A stretch of 64,000 bases of DNA from Puccinia triticina (lineage: Eukaryota > Basidiomycota > Pucciniomycetes > Pucciniales > Pucciniaceae). The stretch covers positions 186,001-250,000 of the forward strand of contig NC_070570.1 of assembly GCF_026914185.1 (NCBI RefSeq), given 5' to 3'. Positions 38,799 through 49,509 of the stretch are shown in pieces. The notes beneath the pieces are model-generated. The model did no database searches and had not been told where the DNA came from. It saw only the letters and a list, made by a program, of their open reading frames with translations. Within the stretch, counting starts at the first letter, position 1. The number at the start of each line of letters is the position of its first letter. Made by a program: the position numbers and the translations under genes.

Positions 38799-40676
38799 TC
38801 AATTGGGAAGACTTACTTGCACTCCATTTTGCCTCTGCAGAAAACCAAAACCCAACACATCCAAACCACGTGGAACTAGTTTACCCTCATTGCAGAGGCG
38901 GAATTGAGGAAAGCGGCAACGTTTTGTTGGATAAGAATCAGGAAAAGGGCTGAGAACGAATTTAGATAACAGATCAGGATTGGATAGTTTATTCTCATTG
39001 CGGAGAACGGCTGTAGAAGAGCGGAGATGGTCCGCAGAGATCAGAGGACAAGGAGCGGGAATAGGATCAGAGATTGAATCAGGATCAGATAGTTTAGCCT
39101 CTTTGCGGAGGTGGTCGGAAGCACGGATTGGAAAAGATAGTTTAACCTCATCTTGGAGGCGGATTGGTGCCGGGGAAGATAGTTTAACCTCATCTCGGAG
39201 GCGGAATGGCGGAATCAAAATCTCTGCAGGCTGGCAGAGCTGGTGGCTAGGAACAAACTCAGAACTGGAACTAGAAAGGGTCGCGGGAAAAACTTGATCT
39301 TTCTTCACTTTGATTTGACGGGAATCCAAAAGGCAGTGTGGAATCTTCTTCTTTCTATTGACCGCAATGGGCGGAGCGGTAGCGGCAAGATTGGGAACAA
39401 GGAGAGCGGAGATCCTCTCAAGAACGGTGTCTACGGCTTGCGGAGATGTAGCTAAATTTGGTGGAGAACTAGGGGTGGATGAATCTGGCATTGCTTGCCT
39501 GCGGATTGGGTGACAAGGCGGAGGCAGAGTCGGAGAAGCTGGCGGATACCACGGGTGAGGAGCTCCGCAACCAGTCCTGAATGGCGCGGAAACAAAGCTG
39601 CTAGACGGGTGTGATGCCAACAAGGAGGCCACCACGTGGCGGATTGGTCGACTAGGATCAAAGGGGATCAGGGCACCACTTGGGAGGAAGTAGTTGTTGC
39701 CCTTCTGCTTAACAAGCTCATCTTCCTTGTCCTTCTGGAGCTCGAAGCATCGGCCAGTCCCGTGGCCTTCGAAATGGCAGTAGTAACAGATCAATGGTCG
39801 CCGCACTGCGGAGGGCGGAGTGGTGTGCGGAGCGGAGGAATGAGGCGGAGAGCGGAGAGCGAACTTCTCCATCAGGCGCTGCTCAAAGGACTGGAGCATC
39901 CTGGTGATCTCATCAATGGTCGCCGGGACCTGCGGAGCGGTAGTGACGTCGTTTGTTGGGCGCTGCTCTGCTTCCATTTTCCGCATGACTTCATTCGCAT
40001 CCTTGAACGGCGGCGAAGGGACAGGATTAGTTGATCTAGAAGGCTCGAAAGTCAAGGAAATATGGCCTTTCATAAGTTCGTCGATGGCGGAGCGGAGGTC
40101 TTGGAGAGGAGGAAGCTTGAAGCGATGATCCAGTGTATTGATCATCTTATCACTCTTGATGAGAGGTGTGCGGATCTGATCTTGAAAACTAGAAGAAAAG
40201 GATCGATAGAAGCGAGTGCGGAGCTCTTCAGCGGAGTCAACATGCTCGTTCCGCACCAGATAAGCCTGGATTGGGTCCCAGGATCGTCGGAACCAATGAT
40301 AATCACCCGAGGACGAGACTCCGCCCTTTGACGACCAGGAATCAACCAGAGAGTCGAGATCTTGTAGCGTAAAGCAAGCCTCATCGACCCGACCCCAATG
40401 AGAGAGCATTGCCGCCTTCAATTTCGACCAGTCGGGCGGGCTAAAACCATCCAGTGTCTCCAGAATATCTAGCAGTTCTCCATCCGTGTTGAAGAAACGA
40501 ATCTGCCAAGCCGTATCCTGCTCAGAAGCTCCGTCCACCTCCGCCGTCAACTCGTACATATCCAGGAAGCGTTTGATGTTGGATCCGTCGAAACCAAACT
40601 GCTTGTCCCGCGGCTTAATCTTAACCGTTGGGACCCTTGGCCTTGCTGTGCCGCCGAGTAGATTTGTGGGATCCAT
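38799..40676 (-). CDS. gag: Gag of a gag-only (TR-GAG-like) LTR element
   Basis: Minus-strand ORF, 625 aa from the MDPTNLLGG Met (an upstream in-frame Met lies at 40724). Capsid-like core FGFDGSNIKRFLDMYELTAEVDG (about 27-50) to about residue 210. CX2CX4HX4C zinc knuckle CYYCHFEGHGTGRC (about 298-311) is followed by LPSGALIPFDPSRPIRHVV. The same order and wording (LPDGTQIPYDRTRPFKTVV) follows the knuckle of the Gypsy gag at 13,019, so the two are homologous. The C-terminal third has five imperfect repeats of (R/Q)(D/N/K)E-KLS-P. No protease, RT or integrase is found between this ORF and either LTR, so movement would depend on another element. No stop or frameshift inside. Confidence 0.82.
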   Translation of the reverse strand: MDPTNLLGGTARPRVPTVKIKPRDKQFGFDGSNIKRFLDMYELTAEVDGASEQDTAWQIRFFNTDGELLDILETLDGFSPPDWSKLKAAMLSHWGRVDEACFTLQDLDSLVDSWSSKGGVSSSGDYHWFRRSWDPIQAYLVRNEHVDSAEELRTRFYRSFSSSFQDQIRTPLIKSDKMINTLDHRFKLPPLQDLRSAIDELMKGHISLTFEPSRSTNPVPSPPFKDANEVMRKMEAEQRPTNDVTTAPQVPATIDEITRMLQSFEQRLMEKFALRSPPHSSAPHTTPPSAVRRPLICYYCHFEGHGTGRCFELQKDKEDELVKQKGNNYFLPSGALIPFDPSRPIRHVVASLLASHPSSSFVSAPFRTGCGAPHPWYPPASPTLPPPCHPIRRQAMPDSSTPSSPPNLATSPQAVDTVLERISALLVPNLAATAPPIAVNRKKKIPHCLLDSRQIKVKKDQVFPATLSSSSSEFVPSHQLCQPAEILIPPFRLRDEVKLSSPAPIRLQDEVKLSFPIRASDHLRKEAKLSDPDSISDPIPAPCPLISADHLRSSTAVLRNENKLSNPDLLSKFVLSPFPDSYPTKRCRFPQFRLCNEGKLVPRGLDVLGFGFLQRQNGVQVSLPN

Positions 40677-41133
40677 TGCAAAGGAGGAGAGAGAAGGATC
40701 AAAACAAACAAGGTATCTGATCAATCCCTCCTGGCGCCTGATGAAGAGAAAACCACACAGAGAGACACGACCAATTGTTCGAGCGGGTAGCTAGAGATGA
40801 AAAACCACCGGAGGCGATCAATCGTCCACACTGATTCAATAGCGGAGCCGGCGGGGTCTAGGACAGCACTCTGACGACTTCCAGAGGCTCAGAGAACGGC
40901 AGAAAAGTCGTCCAAGTATTGGGAAAGGGCCGGAAGCTTGCGGATTGAGATCGGCGGAGCTGGGGGATCCAATATTCAAGGTTTGAGAATGCGATTTTCA
41001 AGGTCGAAAATCCGGATTTCAAGGTTTGATCTAGAAAGAGGAAGCAAAGAAAAGTCCTGAACCAAATTAGCTCAAGATCCTGAAACAAGAACTAGAGACT
41101 TGAGATCCTCAAGGTTTGACCGCCTGTTGTCCT

Positions 41134-41192
41134 AAAGTGAGACAAGACTGTAAATCTTGAGGTTTCTGGTTCAATCCCGGCTCAGGGGACCA
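41134..41192 (-). other. primer-binding site of the gag-only element, extended tRNA-Tyr-like sequence
   Basis: The plus strand reads GACTGTAAATC, then TTCTGGTTCAATCCCGGCTC, then AGGGGACCA. The tRNA-Tyr-like stretch ends in CCA two bases before the LTR. Same layout as at 37597-37645 with a few differences. Confidence 0.7.
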
Positions 41193-41194
41193 AA

Positions 41195-41629
41195 TGTGGA
41201 ACTCCGACCGGTGCTGGGCCGTCGGCAGTTACTGGAAAGGATGTTGCGCTGATGCGCTGCCTTCGTGGTGGTCTGGGAAAAACTGAGGATTCTGGGATTC
41301 GAAGGGGGTAGCGTTTGGGAAGGGGGATTTTTGAGAGATGACGGAAAGTAGATTTCTGTTGGCGGTGGTTTTGGTGTTGTGAGTCTGAGGGAAAAGAAAA
41401 GCCGGCGAACTTAGCTGGAGAAAAGTGATCAAAAAGGGGGGGGGAATCTGGAAGAGGATTGGCGCGGGGCTGAGAGGAGAAACTCAGAAGCTCCGCAAGT
41501 ATATTGGCAAACAAGAAGATCAACAGAATTAAGATTCGGGATTCTTCTGACTGATGGATGATCTGAGGCAAATTTTATGGTTCATACAAAGTACATGCCG
41601 CCCCATTGTCTGAGTTCAAACTGAACTCA
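41195..41629 (-). repeat. 5' LTR (inner part) of the gag-only element
   Basis: On the minus strand it runs from the hairpin TGAGTTCAGTTTGAACTCAG to GGAGTTCCACA. Compared with the 654-bp LTRs the first ~340 bp are missing and the middle differs. The missing start probably lies beyond the Copia-3 insertion that begins at about 41,648. Confidence 0.65.
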
Positions 41630-41647
41630 GACTCCGGGGACTGTGAC

Positions 41648-42306
41648 TGTTGAGTTTAAAACTCGCCTATTGAGTATGTGGTTTGGTATATGCATGTGCT
41701 CATGCATATCAATATGTGTGATGACGATTGACCAACTCCGATCACGAAGTTCTTTAATCAGCAGTACTTCAACTCGCTGACAAACTCAATTCTTCCCTTT
41801 CCGTTCCGTTCTTCAATCTTTTGCACTCTTTCGCTTCTTCCATCACCACTCTAAGTCAACCACTCGACTCCAAAACCATTGATCACATAACCTTACTCAA
41901 AGACAATCTTCTTCGTAACCGATTGATCAAATCAAAGATCAATTCAACCCATTGTTGACTTTAAACACTCAGGAGGAGCTAGATCTAGTCTCTGGGCAGG
42001 TAGTTGCTTTGTATTTATATTGACTTCATCAAAAGAGATCACATGTTAACAACCAATCTAAATCTTTCCTTTAGGCCAGCTCGTTGTGATAATTCCGTGT
42101 GTTTCTCGTTGTTGTCTGTTGTCATTGTTCAAGATTTGTTTTCGTGCCGGTTCTTTCTTCGAGGTATTTATTTTCATGTTATTATCATAGTTAGTAGTCG
42201 AAGAGATCTAACTATTCCTTTTATATTCTAAAAAGTGTATTTACTTTTATTGAGTTCTTTTTATAATTTAAATGTTTCAATAAAGTAATCTCATACCATT
42301 TTTACA
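41648..42306 (+). repeat. probable 5' LTR of Copia-3
   Basis: TGTTGAGTTTAAAAC...TTTTACA directly upstream of TGGTAGCAAGAG (42307), a good PBS start for a tRNA ending in GCTACCA (as initiator Met). The 3' LTR is outside the window, so borders are provisional. Confidence 0.55.
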
Positions 42307-42380
42307 TGGTAGCAAGAGTCAATACTTGACAGTTAAAAAGAACTCAAAATAAGAAAGCACTCTAGATAAATACGAACGAG

Positions 42381-43787
42381 ATGGCAAACCTTCCGGTAAC
42401 TCCTAAAGTCGATGACTCCTTGTCTAGTGATAACAATCATTGTAGTGACAAAATTTGAATCACTAAGCTCCGCCGCGACAACTGGCCAGAGTGGAAAAAG
42501 TCATTCAAGCATCTTGTCACTGGTTGTGGCAATGAAGAAGTTTTCAATCCGATTTGGTGCGAAGAGCACAAGAAGGAAAAGAAGTTTCGGAAAAAGACTT
42601 CAAACGCATACACTCTTCTTGAGTTATGTGTTTCTGCCAATCTTTACCCCGTCGTACAAGCAGTTGATACATTCTCTGAAGCTATGAAAGATCTAGCTGA
42701 CGCCTGTGGCGAAAAATTGTTAATTAAACTTGGCAATAAACTTTATGCGCTTATTCATCTTGATTTCGTTCCCGGTTCCTCAATTGCGGATCACATCGGT
42801 AAATTTCAATCTATGTATACTTCTTTAAAATCTGCGCAAATTTCTACGCCAAATACAAAAATTGACACAGCAATGGCTGGTATCTTCTTCCTCAAAAGCT
42901 TTTGATTTGATGAATCATTAAACGGTCTTATTCAAAATCTGTACGATCTCGATCCCTTTACTTTTGAAAAACTTGCTACTCGGATGAGTCTCGAACATAG
43001 TCGAATCAAACAAACTGGTTCCGGGTCAATCAATGTGTTGTCCTCCAAACCGTTTCCTTGCCTTAATAAAGACAAATTTAAGGCTGTCAATAAGAAATTT
43101 CAAAATGTTGTACCAACAAAAAATCGAGCAAATAATTCATCATCTGACAATTCAAATTCCAAGGTCAAAATGAGCAACCAGGAGATTGACCAATTGATTG
43201 AGTCATTGACAAAACTTCGTACTCAACAATTGAATTCTATTGAAAATGAGGACAATGAGAACGTGGCTGAAGCAGTCTCAGAAATGTTAACTGAAAATGC
43301 TGAAGACACGGGTTTCTTTGTTGAAGATGAAAATACGTTTCATATTGGGCCAATTGATAACGAGAAAATTTGATTGATTCTTGATACCGGCGCATCCAAA
43401 TCTACAGTCTCTGACATTTTTTTGTTGTCCAACTTGCAACCAATTACCAAAAAAATGAGAACGTATTTGGGTTCCATCGACATCACTCACACTGGTTCTA
43501 TGCGATTCGGAAAATATAACATATTTCCGGTTTACCTTGCACCTTCTGGCAAGTGTAATTTAATATCGGTATCTCAATTGGAAGATCACGGCTTTCGTTG
43601 CGTACACAAGAACAAGATGTTCTTGGTATATATGGGAACAATGATTATCGAACGGTTCCCACGTACTGGTGATTTGTATGTTTCATCGGGCTCGAGTGTT
43701 GTGACGACAAGAACATTGTTTTCAATCAACGAAAGCAACACGCTCAAAGATTGGCATGTAATCCTGGGTCATCCATCCGACGTGTAT
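42381..43787 (+). pseudogene. Copia-3 gag and protease, interrupted by stops and by the CACTA insertion
   Basis: From ATG 42381 (MANLPVTPK). Gag core: LRRDNWPEWKKSFKHLV, then LCVSANLYPVVQAVDTFSEAM, LIHLDFVPGSSIADHIGKF, and a Lys/Asn-rich region. Protease: ILDTGASKSTVSD at about 43,380. Pre-integrase: LKDWHVILGHPSDVY, ending at 43787 where the CACTA element enters. In-frame TGA codons lie at about 42,457, 42,903 and 43,371. The third replaces the Trp that normally precedes ILD-(T/S)-GAS, so it is probably TGG to TGA. The reading frame resumes at 61371. Confidence 0.8.
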
Positions 43788-44053
43788 CACTACCAAGATG
43801 GATGAATTTGCGATGTTGTATATTGATCAATGTAGCGTATATATTGATCAATTTTTTTTTTATTCTTCTTGATACCTTTGTCTGTTTTCCATGTCTCCTT
43901 AATACCATTCTATAATCTCTATCCTTCCCCTTTTGTTAGCTTCAAGCCACAGGAATCTTTTTTTTTTGCCTGATAACATTCATAAATTTCTACATACACC
44001 ATTCAATTCTTCCTGAAAAAAAGACATTGCAAGTTTTAGGATTAATCCAGGGG

Positions 44054-45338
44054 GTTTCAAAATGATCAATAGTCCCCAAGGATTCATTGTGTACCTTAAA
44101 TGACCACAAAGCTCCCTAATGTAGCCCCTACGACCTGATCAGTTGCAAAATATCACTAATTTGGTAGTTTCTTGGTGTTTCTGCCACTATATCTCAACAC
44201 AGCCTGGGGGTTCTTCCATTATATTGGTATGAAAATATTCATTAGCCCCCAAGGATCCCTTGTGTACCTTAAATGACCACAAAACCCCAAAATGTGGCAG
44301 CTACAATCTCATCAGTTGCCAAATCTCACTAATTTGGTAGGTTCTTGGTGTTTCTGCCACTATATCTCAACACAACCTGGGAGTTCTTCCATGATATTGG
44401 TTTAAAAATGATCAATAGTCCCCAAGGATTCATTGTGTACCTTAAATTACCATGAAACTCCCTAATGTAGCCCTACAACCTGATCAGTTGCCAAATATCA
44501 CTAATTTGGTAGTTTCTTGGTGTTTCTGCCACTATATCTCAAAGCAGCCTGGGATTTCTTCCATAATATCAGTACCAAAATAATCACATGCCCTCAAACA
44601 TTCATTGTGTACCTTGGATGACCACAAAACCCCCAAATGTAGCAGCCACAATGTGATCAGTTACCAAATATCACTAATTTGGTAGTTTCTTGGTGTTTCT
44701 TCCACTGTATCTCAGCGCAGCGTGGGAGTTCTTCCATGATATTGGTGCCAAAATGATCACATGCCCCTGAAGATTCATTGTGTACCTTGAATGAACACAA
44801 AAACCCCAAATATAGCAGCCACAATGTGATCAGTTGCCAAATATCACTAATTTGGTAGTTTCTTGGTGTTTCTGCCACTATATCTCAGCACAGCGTGGGA
44901 GTTCTTCCATGATATTGGTACCAAAATGATCAAATTCCCCTGAAGATTAATTGTGTACCTTGAATGACCACAATACCCCCAAATGTAGCAGCCAGGATGT
45001 GATCAGTTGCAAAATATCACTAATTGGTAGTTTCTGGTGTTTCTGCCACTATATCTCACCGCAGCGTGAGATTTCTTCCACACTATTGGTATCAAAATGA
45101 TCCAATTTCCTCAAAGATTCATTGAGTACCTGGAATGACCACAAAACCCCCATATGTAGCAGCCACAATGTGATCAGTTGCCAAATATCACCAATTTGGT
45201 AGTTTCTTGGCCGTGTTTCTGCCACTATATCTCAGCGCAGTGTGGGAATTCTTCAATGATATTGGTACCAAAATGATTAAATGCACTCAAAGATAAATTG
45301 TGTACCTTGAATGACCACAAAACCCCCAAATGTAGCAT
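44054..45338 (-). repeat. ~173-bp satellite, inverted block (about 7 copies)
   Basis: Tandem units (spacing about 172-173 bp, e.g. GTGATCAGTTGCCAAATATC near 44,653, 44,826, 44,998). This is the reverse orientation of the blocks at 46,558 and 54,427. The flip point is at about 45,338 (CCCAAATGTAGCATGGCTGC followed by TACGTTTGGG). Confidence 0.9.
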
Positions 45339-45500
45339 GGCTGCTACGTTTGGGGGTATTGTGGTCATTCAAGGTACACAATGAATTTTCAGTGGAATTT
45401 GATCATTTTGGTACCAACATCATGGAAGAACTCCCATGCTGAGCTGAGCTATAGTGGCAGAAACAACAAGAAACTACCAAATTAGTGATATTTGGCAACT
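45339..45500 (+). repeat. single forward satellite copy next to the inversion point
   Basis: GGCTGCTACGTTTGGGGGTA... to TTTGGCAACT. It continues at 46,555 after removal of the CACTG element. Confidence 0.85.
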
Positions 45501-46554
45501 CACTGCAAGAAAAACTCTAGAAACTGCTTGCAGTTGAGATGCAGCAAGCTTCAATCAAGCTTCAGCTCAAGCTGGAGTCAAGCACCCAAATTCCGTGCTG
45601 GTGCACCTTGAGTGTGTACCTTGTTCAGCATCTCAATCTTGAACATGCTGGAGTGCTCAATGCTCATGCAGTAGGCTGAGGCAAATGAGCATCACCCGGA
45701 GCACCCTTTCATTTTCTTTTATTAAACAATCCATGCACCATTGAATCCAGCCATAATAAAATAAAAAGGGTATGTACACATGAAAGGGATATGTACAGAT
45801 AAAGAAATATGTACACATGAAAGGGGAATGTGAGGAGGTGTATTAACACATAAAAGGGATATGTGCACATGATGAAAGGGGTATGTATGCATGAAAGGGG
45901 TATTTATGCATGAAAGGTGTATGTGCAGCAAGGGATATTTGCACATGAAAGGGATATGTAAACATCAGAGGGGTATGTAAACCTGAATGGTAAAAGGGGT
46001 ACTAAAAGGGACCTAAAAAACTCAAAGGGGACATGTAAACATGAAAGGGTCATGAACGAATGATGAATGGGGTATGTACACATTGTGAAAGGGATACATG
46101 CACATGAAAGGGATATACACACATGAAAGGTGTATGTGCACAAAAAGGGCTATGTACACCTTATGAACGGGGTGAATGCATACAAAAGGGATATATGCAC
46201 ATGAAAGGGGTATGTGCACATGAAAGGGGTATGTGCACATGAAAGGGGTATGTGTACATGAAAGGGGTATGTGCACATGAAAGGGGTATGTGCACATGAA
46301 AGGGGTATGTGCACATGAAAGGGGTATGTGCACATGAAAGGGGTATGTGCACATGAAAGGGGTATGTGCACATGAAAGGGGAATTTGCACAGGTATCAAC
46401 TGATGTACTTAGTTTTTTGTACCTTAGACTCACTCTTGCATAAATTAGACAATGTGCATGGAATCACCCAGTGCTTGATTCTTGCATGAGGCGCAGCTTG
46501 CCTTGAGCTCTTGCATCTCAACTGCAAGCAGTTTCTAGAGTTTTTCTTGCAGTG
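45501..46554. mobile_element. 1,054-bp CACTG-terminal element, TSD ACT
   Basis: The left end CACTGCAAGAAAAACTCTAG (continuing AAACTGCTTGCAGTTGAGAT) is exactly inverted at the right end for about 43 bp. TSD ACT (45498-45500, 46555-46557). Excision restores the satellite unit (TTTGGCAACTGATCACATT). Non-autonomous. It belongs with CACTA/CMC-type elements by ends and TSD. The interior is a minisatellite. Confidence 0.88.
46196..46392. repeat. 19-bp minisatellite GCACATGAAAGGGGTATGT (about 10 near-perfect copies)
   Basis: Degenerate copies extend left to about 45,765. The 19-bp unit has no stop on the minus strand in any frame, so three overlapping repetitive 'proteins' arise. These are artefacts. 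Confidence 0.92.
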
Positions 46555-46557
46555 ACT

Positions 46558-49101
46558 GATCACATTGTGGCTGCTACATTTGGGGGTTTTGTGGTCATCC
46601 AAGGTACAGAATGAATCTTCAGGGCCATTTGATCATTTTGGTACCAATATCATGGAAGAACTCCCATGCTGCGCTGAGATATAGTGGCACAAACACCAAG
46701 AAACTACCAAATTACTGATATTTGGCGACTGATCACATTGTGGCTGCTACATTTGGGGGTTTTGTGGTCATCCAAGGTACTCAATGAATGTTTGAGGGCA
46801 TGTGATCATTTTGGTACCAATATTATGGAAGAACTCCCATGCTGCGCTGACATATAGTGGCAGAAACACCAAAAAACTACCAAATTAGAACATTTGCCAA
46901 CTGATCACATTGTGGCTGCTACATTTGGGGGTTTTGTGGTCATCCAAGGGACAAAATGAATCTTCAGGGCCATTTGATTATTTTGGTACCAATATCAAGG
47001 AAGAACTCCCATGCTGGCCTGAGATATAGTGGCAGAAACACCAAGAAACTACCAAATTAGTGGTATTTGGCAACTAATCACATTGTGGCTGCTACATTTG
47101 GGGGTTTTGTGGTCATCCAAGGTACACAATGAATCTTCAGGGCCATTTGATCATTTTGGTACCAATATCATGGAAGAATTCCTATGCTGCGCTGAGATAT
47201 AGTGGCAGAAACACCAAGAAACTACCAAATTAGTCATATTTGGCAACTGATCACCTTGTGGCTGCTACATATGGGGGTTTTGTGGTCATTCTGGGTACAA
47301 AATGAATCTTCAGGGGCATGTGATCATTTCGGTACCAATATCATGGAAGAACTCCCACGCTGCGCTGAGATATAGTGGCAGAAACACCAAGAAACTACCA
47401 AATTAGTGATATTTGGCAACTGATCACATTGTGGCTGCTACATTTGGGGGTTTTGTGGTCATCCAAGGTACCAAATGAATGTTTGAGGGCATGTGATCAT
47501 TTTGGTACCAATATTATGGAAGAACTCCCATGCTGCGCTGACATATAGTGGCAGAAACACCAAAGGACTACCAAATTAGAACATTTGCCAACTGATCACA
47601 TTGTGGCTGCTACATTTGGGGGTTTTGTGGTCATCCAAGGTACTCCATGAATCTATGAGGGCATGTGATCATTTTTGTATGAATATCATGGAAAACTCCC
47701 ACGCTTTGCTGAGATATAGTGGCAGAAACATCAAGAAACTACCAAATTAGTGATATTCGTCAACTGATCACATCGTGGCTGCTACATTTGGGGGTTTTGT
47801 GGTCATCCAAGGTACTCAATGAATATTTGAGGGCATTTGATTATTTTGGTACCAATACATGGAAGAACTCCCATGCTGCGCTGAGATATAGTGACAGAAA
47901 GACCAAAGAACTACCAAATTAGTCATATTTGGCAACTGATCACCTTGTGGCTGCTACATATGGGGGTTTTGTGGTCATTCTGGGTACAAAATGAATCTTC
48001 AGGGGCATGTGATCATTTTGGTACCAATATCATGGAAGAACTCCCACGCTGCGCTGAGATATAGTGGCAGAAACACCAAGAAACTACCAAATTAGTGATA
48101 TTTGGCAACTGATCACATTGTGGCTGCTACATTTGGGGGTTTTGTGGTCATCCAAGGTACCCAATGAATGTTTGAGGGCATGAGATCATTTTGGTACCAA
48201 TATCATGGAAGAACTCCCACACTGTGCTGAGATATAGGGGCAGAAACATCAAGAAACTACCAAATTAGTGATATTTGGCAAATGATCACATTGTGGCTGC
48301 TACATTTCGGGGTTTTGTGGTCATTCAAGGTACACAATGAATCTTCAGGGGCATGTGATCATTGTTTTTACCAATATCATGGAAGAAACCCCATGCTGCG
48401 CTGAGATATAGTGGCAGAAACACCAAGAAACTACCAAATTAGTGATATTTGGCAACTGATCGCAGTGTGGCTGCTACATTTGGGGGTTTTGTGGTCATTC
48501 AAGGTACTCAATGAATATTTGAAGGCATTTGATCATTATGGTACCAATATCATGGAAGAACTCCCATGCTGCTCTGCAGAAACACCAAGAAACTACCAAA
48601 TTAGTGATATTTGGCAACTGATCACATTGTGGCTGCTACATTTGGGGGTTTTGTGGTCGTCCAAGGTACTCAATGAATCTTTGAGGGTGTTTGAACATTT
48701 TGGTACCAATATCATGGAAGAACTCCCATGCTGTGCTGAGATATAGTGGTGGCAACACCAAGAAACTACCAAATTAGTGATATTTGGCAACCGATCACAT
48801 TGTGGCTGCTACATTTGGGGGTTTTGTGGTCATTCAAGGTACACAATGAATCTTTGAGGGCGTTTGATCATTTTGGTACAAAAATAATGGAAGGACTCCC
48901 ACGCTGCGCTGAGATATAGTGGCAAAAACACCAAGAAACTACCAAATTAGTGATATTTGGCAACTGATCACATTGCAGCTGCTACATTTGGGGGTTTTGT
49001 GGTCATTCAAGGTACACAATGAATCTTCAGGGGCATTTAATCATTTTGGTACCAATATCATGGAAGAAATTCCACGCTGTGCTGAGATATAGTGGAAGAA
49101 A
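46558..49101 (+). repeat. ~173-bp satellite, forward block 1 (about 15 copies)
   Basis: Units TGATCACATTGTGGCTGCTA, then CATTTGGGGGTTTTGTGGTC, and so on to GATATTTGGCAAC. It is split by Copia-2 at AGAAA (49097-49101). Confidence 0.92.
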
Positions 49102-49407
49102 TGTTGAGATAAATCTGGGACAGCAGAGAGGAGTCGATGGTGTGTTGGAAAGGATAATTTATTTCAAAGACAAAGAGAAAAAGAGAGAAGAAGAAACAGA
49201 GAGAAATGACTAACCTGGGACAGCAGAGAGGAGTCGATGGTGTGTTGGAAAGGATGAAGAAAGGCTTTCCAACACAAGCTGCCCCAGGTTAAATACACGA
49301 GTGAGAATGAAAAAGAAGAAGTGAAAGACATGTGACATGAAAGTGAAATGAGAGATTGAGGCAGGAAACAGAAAAATGAGATGAGCACTAGATGCGCATT
49401 CTCAACA
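49102..49407 (-). repeat. 3' LTR of Copia-2
   Basis: 306 bp, inverted ends TGTTGAG/CTCAACA. Contains an internal duplication of CTGGGACAGCAGAGAGGAGT about 100 bp apart. Confidence 0.93.
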
Positions 49408-49509
49408 CCCCCTCTTGCTGAGAACTCGAGTGGAAAAGAGATGAAGCTATATACTGAGGACAGGGAAAAAAAATTTGGAGATACAAAAAAAAAAAAGAAA
49501 AAAAAAAAA

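Noticed and set aside
46196..46392. CRISPR-like regular repeats
   Set aside because: Repeats are directly adjacent with no unique spacers, in eukaryotic transposon DNA.
46022..46433. Repetitive Cys/His/Pro-rich open frames on the minus strand
   Set aside because: They are translations of the 19-bp minisatellite in three frames. A unit not divisible by three and free of stops gives this automatically.
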